38,386 nt of DNA from Nitrospirota bacterium (GTDB lineage Bacteria > Nitrospirota > Thermodesulfovibrionia > Thermodesulfovibrionales > UBA6898), in contig SCQH01000109.1 in assembly GCA_004321925.1 (NCBI GenBank), positions 1 to 38,386 of the forward strand, written 5' to 3'. Shown here piece by piece: positions 1 to 8,730 of this stretch. The position numbers and the translations under genes are program-made. The notes under the pieces are model-generated. The model searched no databases and was not told where the DNA came from. It saw only the letters and a program-made list of their open reading frames with translations. The number at the start of each line of letters is the position of its first letter. Within the stretch, counting starts at the first letter, position 1.

Positions 1-2153
1 ATTTCCAGGACTATCTGCCCTTCTGGACAACGCTGCTGTGGGAGTTGGGGTTCCATGTTGAGGTCTCCCCGCCCACTGACAGACATATCGTTGACCGCGG
101 ACTCGAAACTGTCCTTGCCGAGACCTGCTTTCCCGTCAAGACAGCGCACGGCCATATCAAACACCTTATCGACAGCGGCGTTGACGCCATATTCCTGCCG
201 AGCTTTGTGGACCTGAACTCAAACGGTAACACCTACAAAAGAGGCCTGGCCTGTCCCTATACCCAGACCACCCCATACTCTGCAAAGATCGCCTTCAGGC
301 AGACACGGTTCCTCTCCCCGGTCATAACGCTCTCCCGCGGGACTGCATTTCTTTCAAAAGAGCTCGCCAATACATTCAGGGAATATGGCGTGAAGCCCGG
401 CGACATACGCAGGGCATTGAACGCCGCTCAAAGGGCTCAGACAGCCTTTCTCCACTCGATACAGGAAGAGGGCCGCAGGACCCTGTCTGAGATTAAGGAC
501 AAGGCTGTGGTGATCGTGGGCAGGGCCTATAACTCCTTTGACAGGGGAATGAACCTCAACCTTCCGAAAAAACTGGCCGACCTTGGCATGCTCTCCATAC
601 CCATGGACTTTCTGCCGATCGACCGCGAAGACATTACCGCAGACTGGCCTGATATGTATTGGCGTGCCGGACAGAGGATCCTCAGTGCCGCACGGATCAT
701 CAGGAAGAACCCGTTGCTCTATCCTGTTTATATCGGCAGCTTTTCCTGCGGTCCCGACTCCTTCATCATCAAGTTCTTTGAGGAAGAGCTCTCCGGAAAA
801 CCGTACCTCCATCTTGAAATAGATGCACACAGCGCTGACGCCGGGGCGATCACCCGCTGTGAGGCGTTCATCGACAGCATCGGTACCACGAAGAACGGGA
901 ACGGGCATCACGCTGACAGGATCATCTGCAAAAGAAATGGGACGGGCAAAAATATTCTGGACAAAAGGACAATATATTTACCACGGATGTCTGATCATGT
1001 CTTTGCGGTTGCAGCAGCCTTCGAGCATTGCGGCATCAGTGCCGAGGTGTTGCCGGAATCCACGGGTGAGTCAACGGACCTGGGGCGTAAGCATGTTTCA
1101 GGAAAGGAATGTTATCCGTGTGCAGTAACGACCGGGGATATGGTCATGAAGATCGCTGAGCCGGGATTTGATCCTGACAGGTCCGCTTTTTTCATGCCCT
1201 CCGGCTCCGGACCCTGCAGGTTCGGGCAGTACAACATCTTCCACCGGATGGTCCTCCGGGACCTTGGCCTTGACAACACCCCGGTCCTTTCCCCGGTGCA
1301 GAATGAAGATTTTTATAAACATCTCGGCAATATCGGCCGGGCTTTTACCATGAGGACATGGGAGGGGGTCATCGCCGTGGAGCTCCTGACCAAATGCCTG
1401 CACGAGACGAGGCCGTATGAAAGAGAAAAGGGCTCATCTGATGCCCTCTACAGCGCATTTCTCGAAAAGGTCTACAGGACTTTGGCCGGAAGGGCCAACG
1501 GTATCGATGCAGTGCTTGGCGAGGCCCTCCATGCGTTTAAAGGGTTGCCTGTGGACAAAGAGGTCCGGCCGCTCATCGGTATTGTCGGAGAGATCTTTGT
1601 AAGGTCCAATAAATTCTCAAATGAGGCCCTGGTGAGGACCATTGAGGCCCTCGGGGGTGAGGCCTATCTTGCCCCCGTTGAAGAATGGCTTTATTATGTC
1701 AATTATACCGGCCGGACCAGCGCCCTGAGCAACAGGAACTGGCTGACGGCTGCCGGACTCTCTTTCCGCAGGTATTTCCAGAAGAGGACCGAAGAGCGCC
1801 TGGCCGGACAGTTCACCGGGTTCTTAAAGACACTGCATGAGCCTGACACAGCCGACCTCATCAGGCTTGCCGCACCTTACGTCCATCATTCCTTTGAAGG
1901 CGAGACGATCCTGAGCATAGGAAAGAGCATTGACCTGTCACAACGGGGCGCCTCAGGGATCGTCAGTGCCATGCCCTTTGGCTGCATGCCCGGGACGATC
2001 GTCAGCGGACTGATGCGCGGACTGAGCAATGACCTTGACATCCCGTGCCTGAGCATCCCCTACGACGGAACGGAGTCCCCAACGACCAGGATCCAGCTTG
2101 AGGCCTTCATGGACCAGGCGCGGGGGAGACTACTCAGAACAGCAGCCCGTTAA
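1..2153 (+). CDS. CoA-dehydratase activase-related protein, 5' truncated by window edge
   Basis: The reading frame is open to the left edge (in frame from base 3), so only the last ~717 codons are seen; the TTG at 45 is internal. The visible N-terminus (YLPFWTTLLWELGFHVEVS) matches the DUF2229 segment that follows the ASKHA activase domains in the ~1400-residue 'acyl-CoA dehydratase activase' proteins related to HgdC/BcrA/BadF. Later parts resemble HgdB/HgdC-type Fe-S proteins: cysteine motifs SCGPDSF (about 753-773), GKECYPCAVTTGD (about 1099-1137) and FGCMPGT (about 1978-1998). Family members are thought to handle low-potential electron transfer or maturation linked to CoA-ester chemistry, but the role of the giant versions is not established. 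Next gene downstream has its own promoter. Family assignment is fairly sure; function is not. Confidence 0.8.
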   Translation, partial: FQDYLPFWTTLLWELGFHVEVSPPTDRHIVDRGLETVLAETCFPVKTAHGHIKHLIDSGVDAIFLPSFVDLNSNGNTYKRGLACPYTQTTPYSAKIAFRQTRFLSPVITLSRGTAFLSKELANTFREYGVKPGDIRRALNAAQRAQTAFLHSIQEEGRRTLSEIKDKAVVIVGRAYNSFDRGMNLNLPKKLADLGMLSIPMDFLPIDREDITADWPDMYWRAGQRILSAARIIRKNPLLYPVYIGSFSCGPDSFIIKFFEEELSGKPYLHLEIDAHSADAGAITRCEAFIDSIGTTKNGNGHHADRIICKRNGTGKNILDKRTIYLPRMSDHVFAVAAAFEHCGISAEVLPESTGESTDLGRKHVSGKECYPCAVTTGDMVMKIAEPGFDPDRSAFFMPSGSGPCRFGQYNIFHRMVLRDLGLDNTPVLSPVQNEDFYKHLGNIGRAFTMRTWEGVIAVELLTKCLHETRPYEREKGSSDALYSAFLEKVYRTLAGRANGIDAVLGEALHAFKGLPVDKEVRPLIGIVGEIFVRSNKFSNEALVRTIEALGGEAYLAPVEEWLYYVNYTGRTSALSNRNWLTAAGLSFRRYFQKRTEERLAGQFTGFLKTLHEPDTADLIRLAAPYVHHSFEGETILSIGKSIDLSQRGASGIVSAMPFGCMPGTIVSGLMRGLSNDLDIPCLSIPYDGTESPTTRIQLEAFMDQARGRLLRTAAR

Positions 2154-2186
2154 CCGGGCCAAATTCCGGGAGAATTTTCCATGTAT

Positions 2187-2215
2187 TTGAAAGTTTAGGT
2201 CATTTAGTCTATACT
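2187..2215 (+). promoter_or_regulatory. Sigma70-type promoter of the bS22-like gene
   Basis: TTGAAA (2187-2192), 17-base spacer, TATACT (2210-2215); each hexamer matches consensus at 5 of 6 positions. Predicted start near 2222 leaves a leader of about 29 bases holding the strong ribosome binding site. Seen by eye only. Confidence 0.6.
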
Positions 2216-2235
2216 TATATCTCATTTAAGAACCT

Positions 2236-2246
2236 AAAGGAGGTGA
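2236..2246 (+). promoter_or_regulatory. Near-perfect extended Shine-Dalgarno
   Basis: AAAGGAGGTGA complements almost the whole anti-SD tail of 16S rRNA. GGAGG ends 7 bases before the GTG at 2251, which fixes the start of the 32-codon gene. Confidence 0.8.
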
Positions 2247-2250
2247 GTTT

Positions 2251-2349
2251 GTGGGTAATGTCGTAAAATGGCGTAAGAAAAAGATGAGCAAGCACAAGCA
2301 CAAGAAGCTGCTTAAGAAGACCAAACACCAGAGAAGGAAGAGCAAATAA
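2251..2349 (+). CDS. bS22-like mini ribosomal protein (AURKAIP1/COX24 domain)
   Basis: A 32-residue, extremely basic protein (about 18 of 32 residues Lys/Arg/His) starting at GTG. It opens MGNVVKWRKKKMSK and continues KHKKLLKKTKHQRRKS. This lines up without gaps with the 33-residue actinobacterial small-subunit protein bS22 (recalled as [20 protein letters not shown] and onward) and with the C-terminal COX24/AURKAIP1 (mS38) domain of mitochondrial ribosomes; about 19 of the first 30 positions look identical from memory. A good promoter and very strong Shine-Dalgarno imply high expression, as expected for a ribosomal protein. It would sit near the decoding centre and the anti-SD helix of the 30S subunit. 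Homology is by eye; a role in the ribosome is inferred. Confidence 0.85.
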   Translation: MGNVVKWRKKKMSKHKHKKLLKKTKHQRRKSK

Positions 2350-2376
2350 TAAACGCCCTGCCTTTTTTATATAGAG

Positions 2377-3138
2377 CTATTCGGGCATCAGGTCCTGTTC
2401 CTCAAACCTGGTTGCCCTGATGCCAATGAAAGGCATTGTTTTTATGTAGTCAGCCAGGAGGGTCTTACTCACCTTCCCGCCCTTATTCTTCAGTCCGCTC
2501 GCATGGACCAGGGAGACAGCCTCTGACTCTTTCTTAATGATCCCGATATGGCCGATGATCTCGTCCGACACCCTTTTGTGCGGGCTGCGGACGAAGAAAA
2601 TAATATCACCGCTGCGGAACCTTTCAGCATGCCTCATGATATCCCTTCGTGGAATGATCATGACCATCTCCCTGCCGCGAGAGCCTTTGACCGGGTCTGT
2701 CCTTCCGAGTTCGGCCGTTATTTCCCTGCCCCATTTGCCGCTTTCGATCATGTCTTCGCCATACTCGAACCGGTCAGAATAGTTCATCACCCTGTCTCCC
2801 TCTACGACGCCGGTTCCCCTGAACCTTTTTGCAAGGGCCAGTTCGACCGATTTGAGGGGGGAGGGGGCAAGGGCCAGCTCCACAGACCGAAAGGTCAGAT
2901 ACATGCAGTCGACCTTCTCATCAGATATGATCGTCTTGTTCCTTACATAGATGCCGAGGGGGTCAGGGTCATAGGGGGTGTCCAGGAACTGCTCAGCCCA
3001 GAAGGCTACCCTGTCTCCAACCGGCCATCCCTTCGTCACCCGCTGATAGAGTGCGATCTTATCATCAGACATAAAGGCAGCGGCCTGGCCTGATAAAAAG
3101 AACCCCATCACCACTACCCAAAGAGTAATCTTCAGCAT
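2377..3138 (-). CDS. Exported DUF1460 (NlpC/P60-like amidase fold) protein
   Basis: 253 residues with a signal peptide (hydrophobic residues 5-21, GQAAA|F). Body matches DUF1460, a papain-like fold related to N-acetylmuramoyl-L-alanine amidases: the nucleophile context VDCMYLTF (Cys78) and the late block GDIIFF ... IIGHIGII with His197. Likely acts on peptidoglycan stem peptides or a similar envelope substrate in the periplasm; substrate unknown. No Shine-Dalgarno is visible; a -10-like TAAAAT ends 6 bases before the ATG, so the message may be leaderless. Divergent from the MetE/UroD-like gene, 123 bases apart. Confidence 0.75.
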   Translation of the reverse strand: MLKITLWVVVMGFFLSGQAAAFMSDDKIALYQRVTKGWPVGDRVAFWAEQFLDTPYDPDPLGIYVRNKTIISDEKVDCMYLTFRSVELALAPSPLKSVELALAKRFRGTGVVEGDRVMNYSDRFEYGEDMIESGKWGREITAELGRTDPVKGSRGREMVMIIPRRDIMRHAERFRSGDIIFFVRSPHKRVSDEIIGHIGIIKKESEAVSLVHASGLKNKGGKVSKTLLADYIKTMPFIGIRATRFEEQDLMPE

Positions 3139-3144
3139 ACCCGT

Positions 3145-3174
3145 ATTTTAGCCTGTCCCGGTAAGCGCTGTCAT
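3145..3174 (-). promoter_or_regulatory. Promoter of the DUF1460 gene, leaderless geometry
   Basis: On the minus strand ATGACA (3169-3174), 18-base spacer, TAAAAT (3145-3150), each 5 of 6 to consensus. The -10 ends 6 bases before the ATG at 3138, so transcription would start at or next to the start codon. Confidence 0.5.
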
Positions 3175-3226
3175 CAACGCCTGAAGGGGACGGGAGCGGG
3201 GGCCGACACCCGGCCCGTTATTTTCT

Positions 3227-3256
3227 TTGAAACAACCGCTTGGAATAGGGTATCAT
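3227..3256 (+). promoter_or_regulatory. Promoter of the MetE/UroD-like gene, leaderless geometry
   Basis: TTGAAA (3227-3232), 18-base spacer, TATCAT (3251-3256), each 5 of 6 to consensus. Only TTTAC separates the -10 from the ATG at 3262 and no Shine-Dalgarno is present. Confidence 0.5.
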
Positions 3257-3261
3257 TTTAC

Positions 3262-4266
3262 ATGATAAAACCTTTTGCAACAACCGGCATCGGGAGCATG
3301 CCCCACCGCAATGCCGAAGAGGCCTGCAGGCTGATCCTGAAGACCTTCGATATCCCTTTCTGGCCCCAGCTGCCGGGGATCTCCTTCAAGGAATTCATGA
3401 TCCCGCAGTTCTCTGAAGGCCTGCCCTGCTTTAAGACAGACCCTGAAAAGCAGTCCTTCTGGATCGAAAAAAAACCCTCAGACGAGCTGGAAAGGTTCTA
3501 TGAGAGCTGTACCGATAACAGCCGCATAGCCATCTCCGAAGACTATGCCCGGGGCCTCCACACCTTTGTCAGCCTGTGCAGAAACAGCCGGTTTCCACTG
3601 CTCAAGGGGCATATCACCGGTCCGCTGACCTTCACCCTTGGATTAAAGGACGACACAGGGAGGCTGATATATTTCGATGAGGAATTCCGTGAGATATGCC
3701 TTATGCTCCTCAAGGCAAAGATCAGGTGGCAGATGGACATGCTCAGAACGTCTGCCGATAGGGTGATCATATTTGTCGATGAACCGATACTCTCGGCGCT
3801 CGGCAGCTCAAGCTACCTCGGGGTCAGTGCTGAAGAGTCGCTGAGACTGCTTCGCGAAGTCACCGCGACCATTAAGGCCGGCGGCGGGATCCCCGGGATC
3901 CATTGCTGCGGAAATGCTGACTGGCAGTTCGTTGCAAAAAGCGGTGCAGAGATCATAAATTTTGATGCCTATGAGTATGCGGAGACCCTGGCGCTGTATC
4001 CTGATGACTTCCGCGGGGTTCTGGAGGCGGGAGGATATCTTGCCTGGGGCATCGTGCCGACGTCAGATGCCATAAACTCCGCTGACACGGTTGCTGTTCG
4101 GGAAAGGTTTGACAAAGGCTTCTCGGCCCTGTCCCGTGTCATACCGGAGAGTCTCCTTAAGGAGCGGATCATGCTGACGCCCTCCTGCGGGACCGGGAGC
4201 CGGTCTGTTGAGGAGACAGTAAAGATATTCCAGCTCCTTATGAGATTAAAGGAGGAGCTTGCATGA
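3262..4266 (+). CDS. MetE/UroD-fold protein (cobalamin-independent methionine synthase-like)
   Basis: 334 residues, about the size of a single catalytic barrel (full MetE is ~750). Begins TTGIGSMPH, typical of the MetE-like branch of the UROD/MetE superfamily. Candidate zinc ligands are His214 and Cys216 in GIHCCGN (the HxC-G-N pattern of MetE) and Cys309 in LTPSCGTGS; DEP at 173-175 is also conserved-looking. Proteins like this transfer methyl groups between thiols, corrinoids or pterins; which donor and acceptor apply here cannot be read from sequence. It heads the run with tmk, overlapping it by 4 bases (ATGA). Superfamily certain, substrate unknown. Confidence 0.8.
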   Translation: MIKPFATTGIGSMPHRNAEEACRLILKTFDIPFWPQLPGISFKEFMIPQFSEGLPCFKTDPEKQSFWIEKKPSDELERFYESCTDNSRIAISEDYARGLHTFVSLCRNSRFPLLKGHITGPLTFTLGLKDDTGRLIYFDEEFREICLMLLKAKIRWQMDMLRTSADRVIIFVDEPILSALGSSSYLGVSAEESLRLLREVTATIKAGGGIPGIHCCGNADWQFVAKSGAEIINFDAYEYAETLALYPDDFRGVLEAGGYLAWGIVPTSDAINSADTVAVRERFDKGFSALSRVIPESLLKERIMLTPSCGTGSRSVEETVKIFQLLMRLKEELA

Positions 4267-4898
4267 AAGGAATATTTATTTCCCTGGAAGGCATTGAAGG
4301 CACCGGCAAGTCGACGCAGGTGCGTCTCCTGGCCGGCCTGCTGAGGTCCAGGGGACTGTCGGTCACTGAGACCGCCGAGCCGGGAGGCACCGCAATAAGC
4401 CTGAGGATACGGGAAATACTCCTGTCCCTGGAGAGTACGGGCATGACCCCGGTCACCGAGCTGCTTTTGTATAACGCCTCCCGCGTCCAGCATATCGCTG
4501 AGGTGATCTCCCCGGCCCTGGAGCGCGGGGACATCGTCATTACCGACCGGTTCAGCGACTCCACCATCGCGTATCAGGGATATGGCAGGGACATTGACCT
4601 GAAACTCATCACATCCCTGGATGCCATCGCAACGAACAGGCTCCGTCCCGACCTCACGGTCCTGCTTGACATAGATGTCGAGACAGGGCTCCGGCGCAAC
4701 AGGGATATCAACAAGGAAGACCGGCTTGAGCGTGAAGACGTTTCATTCCATGAAAAAGTGAGACGGGGATTTATCAGCCTTGCGGGAAAAGAGCCGGACA
4801 GGATAAAACGCATCGACTGTTCGGGGGGGATCGACGAGGTGCACCGGAGCGTTGCGGACATCGTCACTGCATTTCTGAAGGCCCGCGGCGCAGTCTGA
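4263..4898 (+). CDS. tmk: Thymidylate kinase
   Basis: 211 residues, normal length. Phosphorylates dTMP to dTDP with ATP in the cytoplasm. P-loop LEGIEGTGKST at residues 8-18 (Lys16); the dTMP-binding DRFSDSTIAYQG block follows at about 93-104, and a LID-like stretch with RRNRD and EDRLERED lies later. Its ATG overlaps the TGA of the upstream gene, implying translational coupling; holB follows after 21 bases. tmk-holB adjacency is common in bacteria. Confidence 0.95.
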   Translation: MKGIFISLEGIEGTGKSTQVRLLAGLLRSRGLSVTETAEPGGTAISLRIREILLSLESTGMTPVTELLLYNASRVQHIAEVISPALERGDIVITDRFSDSTIAYQGYGRDIDLKLITSLDAIATNRLRPDLTVLLDIDVETGLRRNRDINKEDRLEREDVSFHEKVRRGFISLAGKEPDRIKRIDCSGGIDEVHRSVADIVTAFLKARGAV

Positions 4899-4919
4899 AA
4901 GAAGAGTATTCACCACCCT

Positions 4920-5882
4920 ATGGCACTTAATAATATTATCGGACAGGGCAAAGCGGTCACTATGCTCCGCGGCATGATGGAGAGGCAGCGTGTCGCCTCA
5001 TCGTACATCTTCTGCGGGGAACCGGGGATCGGGAAAAAAACGACCGCTATCAGCTTTGCAAAGGCCCTGAACTGTCTCAACCGTCTGGATACCGTCGATG
5101 CCTGCGACGCCTGTGCATCCTGCAGAAAGATCGATGCCGGTGTCCACCCTGACTTTCTCCTGCTCGCTACTGAGGACAGGACCATCAAGATAGAGGAGAT
5201 CCGCGCCATTGAGGAGGCCCTCTCGTTCAAACCCTATGAGGGACGATACAAGATCATTATCATCGACGAGGCCGAGGCCATGACCCTGCCTGCTGCGAAT
5301 GCCTTTTTGAAGACGCTCGAAGAACCTCCTGACGCCAGTGTGATAATCCTTGTTACCGCACGGCCGGACATGCTCCCTGCTACCATACGGTCGCGCTGCT
5401 GCAGGGTCAATTTTTTCCCCCTCGCAGAAGGGTCCTCACGGCAGGTGCTCTCCGGAAGTTTTGAAGGGCCGGCGCTTGAACTTCTGCTCAGACTTTCCAT
5501 GGGAAGACCCGGAGAGGCCCTTTCAGGAGGCCTGCTGGAGTCCCGGGACTGGTCCATGGGGCTCTTCCGGGATATGCTCAAATCTGAAAAGGACCGCTGG
5601 GCCTCACGGGAGGAGATGGAGCGCTGGTTTGACCAGTCTCTCTTCCTGCTGCGCGACATGGCGTCCCTGAAGATATCGGGGGACCCGTCCCGGCTGATCA
5701 ACCGCGACCTCCATGCCGAGCTGTCACGTCTGAGCAAATCCGTCGGCCTAACCGTTATACTATATCTGTATGATGAACTGAGCCTTCTGAAGGGGCTGCT
5801 TTTTTATAATCTTAACAAGTCGATAACGTGGAACTATACTGCATCGTTACTGAGAAAGGAACTGCTGGGAAATCATGCCTGA
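4920..5882 (+). CDS. holB: DNA polymerase III clamp-loader subunit delta prime
   Basis: 320 residues. P-loop FCGEPGIGKKT (Lys40); four zinc-knuckle cysteines Cys52, Cys62, Cys65 and Cys68; Walker B-like IIIIDEAEAMT (Asp116); LKTLEEPP; and the SRC sensor near residue 160. Delta prime is usually ATPase-inactive, though here the P-loop is intact enough that a gamma/tau-like reading is possible; length and place beside tmk favour holB. The 3' end overlaps ricT by 8 bases. Confidence 0.9.
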   Translation: MALNNIIGQGKAVTMLRGMMERQRVASSYIFCGEPGIGKKTTAISFAKALNCLNRLDTVDACDACASCRKIDAGVHPDFLLLATEDRTIKIEEIRAIEEALSFKPYEGRYKIIIIDEAEAMTLPAANAFLKTLEEPPDASVIILVTARPDMLPATIRSRCCRVNFFPLAEGSSRQVLSGSFEGPALELLLRLSMGRPGEALSGGLLESRDWSMGLFRDMLKSEKDRWASREEMERWFDQSLFLLRDMASLKISGDPSRLINRDLHAELSRLSKSVGLTVILYLYDELSLLKGLLFYNLNKSITWNYTASLLRKELLGNHA

Positions 5883-6747
5883 CGTCGTTGGGATACGGTT
5901 CAAAAATTGCGGCAAGGTCTATGATTTCGATGTCAACAGCATCGAGGTCAGGAGGGGCGACCAGGTCATCGTGGAGTCCGAGTTTGGTCTGAGCATCGGG
6001 AACGTTGTCATGAAGCCCCATCCCTCAGAGACCCCGCCCAAAGAGCTCAAGAAGGTGGTGCGGGTCGCCAGCAGCGAGGACCTGCAGCAGAAAAAGGATA
6101 ATGAGACCTTTGAGAAAGAGGCGCGGAGCTTCTGTCTTGAACGGATAAATGCACGGGGCATACCCATGAAGCTGGTCTGCTCCGAGGTCACCCTGGACCG
6201 GAAGAGGATCGTCTTTTACTTTACTGCTGACGGCAGGATAGATTTCAGGGAACTGGTCAAAGACCTCGCGGCAAAGTTCAAGACGCGGATCGAGATGCGC
6301 CAGATAGGGGTACGCGACAAGGCCAAACTGGTCGGCGGACTCGGCATATGCGGCAAAGAACTCTGCTGCAGGCAATTCCTGACCTCATTTGAACCGATTT
6401 CGATCAAAATGGCAAAGCAACAGGACCTGACCCTTAATACCGGCAAGCTCTCCGGCATCTGTGGCAGATTAATGTGCTGTCTCGGGTATGAATACAGCAG
6501 TGACTACACCCCACGCCAGCGGGCACGGGCAGAGGAACCTGCGGCCAAGGCAGAGTCCGTTAAAACAGCGGTCGAGGTTGACGAGCGTATAGCAGACATC
6601 CCCTGCTGTCTCCCTGAGACACCACCGGAACCTGCAACCGTCCCTCAGCAGCCGAAGCAGGAGGAGCCTAAAAAAGCTGAGGAACAGGGCCGGAAAAAAA
6701 GACGCAGAAGAAGGTTCAGAAAGAGGCCTCCCAAGAATGAGCAGTAG
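5875..6747 (+). CDS. ricT: PSP1 domain protein, RicT (YaaT)-like
   Basis: 290 residues. PSP1 C-terminal domain with the cysteine set of RicT: Cys159, Cys164/165 (GLGICGKELCC), and Cys196, Cys201/202 (SGICGRLMCCLGYE). In Bacillus RicT works with RicA and RicF as an Fe-S dependent Y-complex that affects RNase Y processing. The last ~80 residues are a low-complexity Pro/Glu linker ending in a very basic tail (KKRRRRRFRKRPPK), suggesting nucleic-acid contact. Placement between holB and metG is a conserved arrangement. RicA/RicF partners are not in this window. Confidence 0.88.
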   Translation: MPDVVGIRFKNCGKVYDFDVNSIEVRRGDQVIVESEFGLSIGNVVMKPHPSETPPKELKKVVRVASSEDLQQKKDNETFEKEARSFCLERINARGIPMKLVCSEVTLDRKRIVFYFTADGRIDFRELVKDLAAKFKTRIEMRQIGVRDKAKLVGGLGICGKELCCRQFLTSFEPISIKMAKQQDLTLNTGKLSGICGRLMCCLGYEYSSDYTPRQRARAEEPAAKAESVKTAVEVDERIADIPCCLPETPPEPATVPQQPKQEEPKKAEEQGRKKRRRRRFRKRPPKNEQ

Positions 6748-8719
6748 ATTTTATGTAACTACACCTATCTATTATGTGAATGACATCCCGCATATAGGCC
6801 ATGCCTACACGACCATTGCAGCGGATATCGTGGCCCGGAGGCACCGACTGCTTGGCGATGAGGTCTTCTTCCTCACCGGGACTGACGAGCACGGGCAGAA
6901 GGTCGAAAAAGCAGCACAGGATAAGGGCCGCTCGCCAAAGGAACAGGCCGACCTTATGGTCGACAATTTCAGGGGGCTCTGGAGAAAGCTCAATATATCG
7001 CATGACAACTTCATCCGGACGACCGATCCTGAGCATATCAGGACCGTGCAGGGCCTCCTGCAGATGCTCTGGGACCGGGGCGAGATAGAGAAACGGGAAT
7101 ATACCGGATGGTACTGCACCCCCGATGAACGCTTCTGGACCGAAAAGGACCTGGTAGAGAACAAATGCCCTGACTGCGGCAGGCCGGTAGAACAGATCCG
7201 GGAGGAAAATTATTTTTTCCTGATGTCAAAGTATCAGGAGAGATTGATTGCGTATATAAATGAAAACCCCTCATACATCATGCCTGAGTCGCGCAGGAAC
7301 GAGGTCCTCGGTTTTCTCCGCACGAATGACCTCGGGGACCTCTGTATCTCAAGGCCGAAACAGCGACTCGCATGGGGGATTCCCCTGCCCTTCGACGACG
7401 GGTTCGTCACCTATGTCTGGTTCGATGCCCTGGTGAACTATTTTTCTGCGACCCGCTATCTTGCCCCCGGTGCAGAACAGGCCAAAGCAGGTGATTTCTG
7501 GTGGCCGGCATCACTCCACCTGGTCGGCAAGGATATCCTTACCACCCATGCTGTTTATTGGTCAACCATGCTGATGGCACTGGATCTGCCCCTTCCGGGG
7601 ACGATCTTCGCACATGGCTGGTGGACGATCGAAGGGAAGAAGATGTCAAAATCCTTCGGGAATATGATCGACCCACACACAATGGCGGATACCTACGGCG
7701 TTGACGCATTCAGATATTTCATCTGCAGGGAAGTGACCTTCGGCCTTGACGGAGACTTCTCTGAAGAAGCGCTGATCCAGCGGATCAACACCGATCTTGC
7801 CAATGATCTCGGCAACCTCCTGTCGAGGGTTCTCACCATGACCGAGAAATACTTTAACGGCTCTATGGTAAAGCCCTCTCCTTTCGGCAGGGCATTGAGC
7901 GATTACAGCCGGGAGTGCATCGGGGCATATGCAAACGCCCACAGGCAGGAGTCCTGGGATCGTCTGCAGTTCAGCGCCATCCTGTCACACATCTGGGAAA
8001 TGGTCCGCGCTGCCAATAACCGGATAGCTCAGACAGAACCCTGGAAACTGGCAAAGACCGATATCCCTGGTCTTCAGGAAGTCATGTTCGACCTCTGGAA
8101 CACCTTGCGGCTCGTGGCGCTCTCGCTCTTTCCGTTCATGCCTGAAACATCCGTCAAGATCTGGCAGCAGCTAGGCCTGAAGTCTCTGATTGAGGAAACA
8201 GAAAGAACCCGCAGGGAGGGCTCTGTTTTGCCCGGAATTTATGATCAGGAATGGATGCCGGACTACGCTGTAGTCGTTTCAAAAGGCGAACAGCTCTTCC
8301 CGAGGATAGATACGAAAATGAAAGAGGCAAAGAATATGACCGAAGATACAGCACCCGCAGCACAGACCGCGGAGAGCCCTGCCGCTGAGCCGTCCAACCT
8401 CATCCCTATCCAGGACGTCATGAAGGTTGAACTGAAGGTCGGGAAAATTATCAGCGCCGAACGTGTCAAAAAATCAGACAAGCTTATCAGGCTGCAGGTC
8501 GATACGGGTGAGCCGCGGCAGGTCGTTGCCGGCATCGGCAAGGCCTATACCCCCGAGGAGCTTGTCGGTAAGAATATCGTAGTGGTCGCCAACCTCCAGC
8601 CGGCGAAGCTGATGGGGGTTGAATCCCAGGGCATGCTGCTTGCCGCCACCGGCGCGGACGGCGTGCCGATCATTATCACACCGGAAAAAGACGTGGAGGC
8701 AGGGGCGAAGATCAAGTAA
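6737..8719 (+). CDS. metG: Methionyl-tRNA synthetase with C-terminal tRNA-binding domain
   Basis: 660 residues. Class I signatures HIGH at residues 19-22 (DIPHIGHAYT) and KMSKS at 302-306; a knuckle with Cys127, Cys144 and Cys147 (CPDC). The catalytic core and anticodon-binding helices end near residue 525, followed by an Ala/Pro-rich linker and an EMAPII/Trbp111-like OB-fold domain (about 555-660, MKVELKVGKIISAERVKKSD). Charges tRNA-Met with methionine. Start overlaps the end of ricT by 11 bases with AGAGG upstream; it ends the housekeeping run, convergent with the DUF362 gene 11 bases away. Confidence 0.96.
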   Translation: MSSRFYVTTPIYYVNDIPHIGHAYTTIAADIVARRHRLLGDEVFFLTGTDEHGQKVEKAAQDKGRSPKEQADLMVDNFRGLWRKLNISHDNFIRTTDPEHIRTVQGLLQMLWDRGEIEKREYTGWYCTPDERFWTEKDLVENKCPDCGRPVEQIREENYFFLMSKYQERLIAYINENPSYIMPESRRNEVLGFLRTNDLGDLCISRPKQRLAWGIPLPFDDGFVTYVWFDALVNYFSATRYLAPGAEQAKAGDFWWPASLHLVGKDILTTHAVYWSTMLMALDLPLPGTIFAHGWWTIEGKKMSKSFGNMIDPHTMADTYGVDAFRYFICREVTFGLDGDFSEEALIQRINTDLANDLGNLLSRVLTMTEKYFNGSMVKPSPFGRALSDYSRECIGAYANAHRQESWDRLQFSAILSHIWEMVRAANNRIAQTEPWKLAKTDIPGLQEVMFDLWNTLRLVALSLFPFMPETSVKIWQQLGLKSLIEETERTRREGSVLPGIYDQEWMPDYAVVVSKGEQLFPRIDTKMKEAKNMTEDTAPAAQTAESPAAEPSNLIPIQDVMKVELKVGKIISAERVKKSDKLIRLQVDTGEPRQVVAGIGKAYTPEELVGKNIVVVANLQPAKLMGVESQGMLLAATGADGVPIIITPEKDVEAGAKIK

Positions 8720-8730
8720 ACAGCGGGCGC

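Noticed and set aside
45-2153. TTG at 45 as the start of the first gene
   Set aside because: The frame is open upstream to the window edge and the upstream residues (YLPFWTTLLWE) belong to the same DUF2229 segment, so the gene is truncated by the edge.
2350-2376. Terminator after the bS22-like gene (CCTTTTTTAT)
   Set aside because: There is a T-run but no stem of useful length before it.
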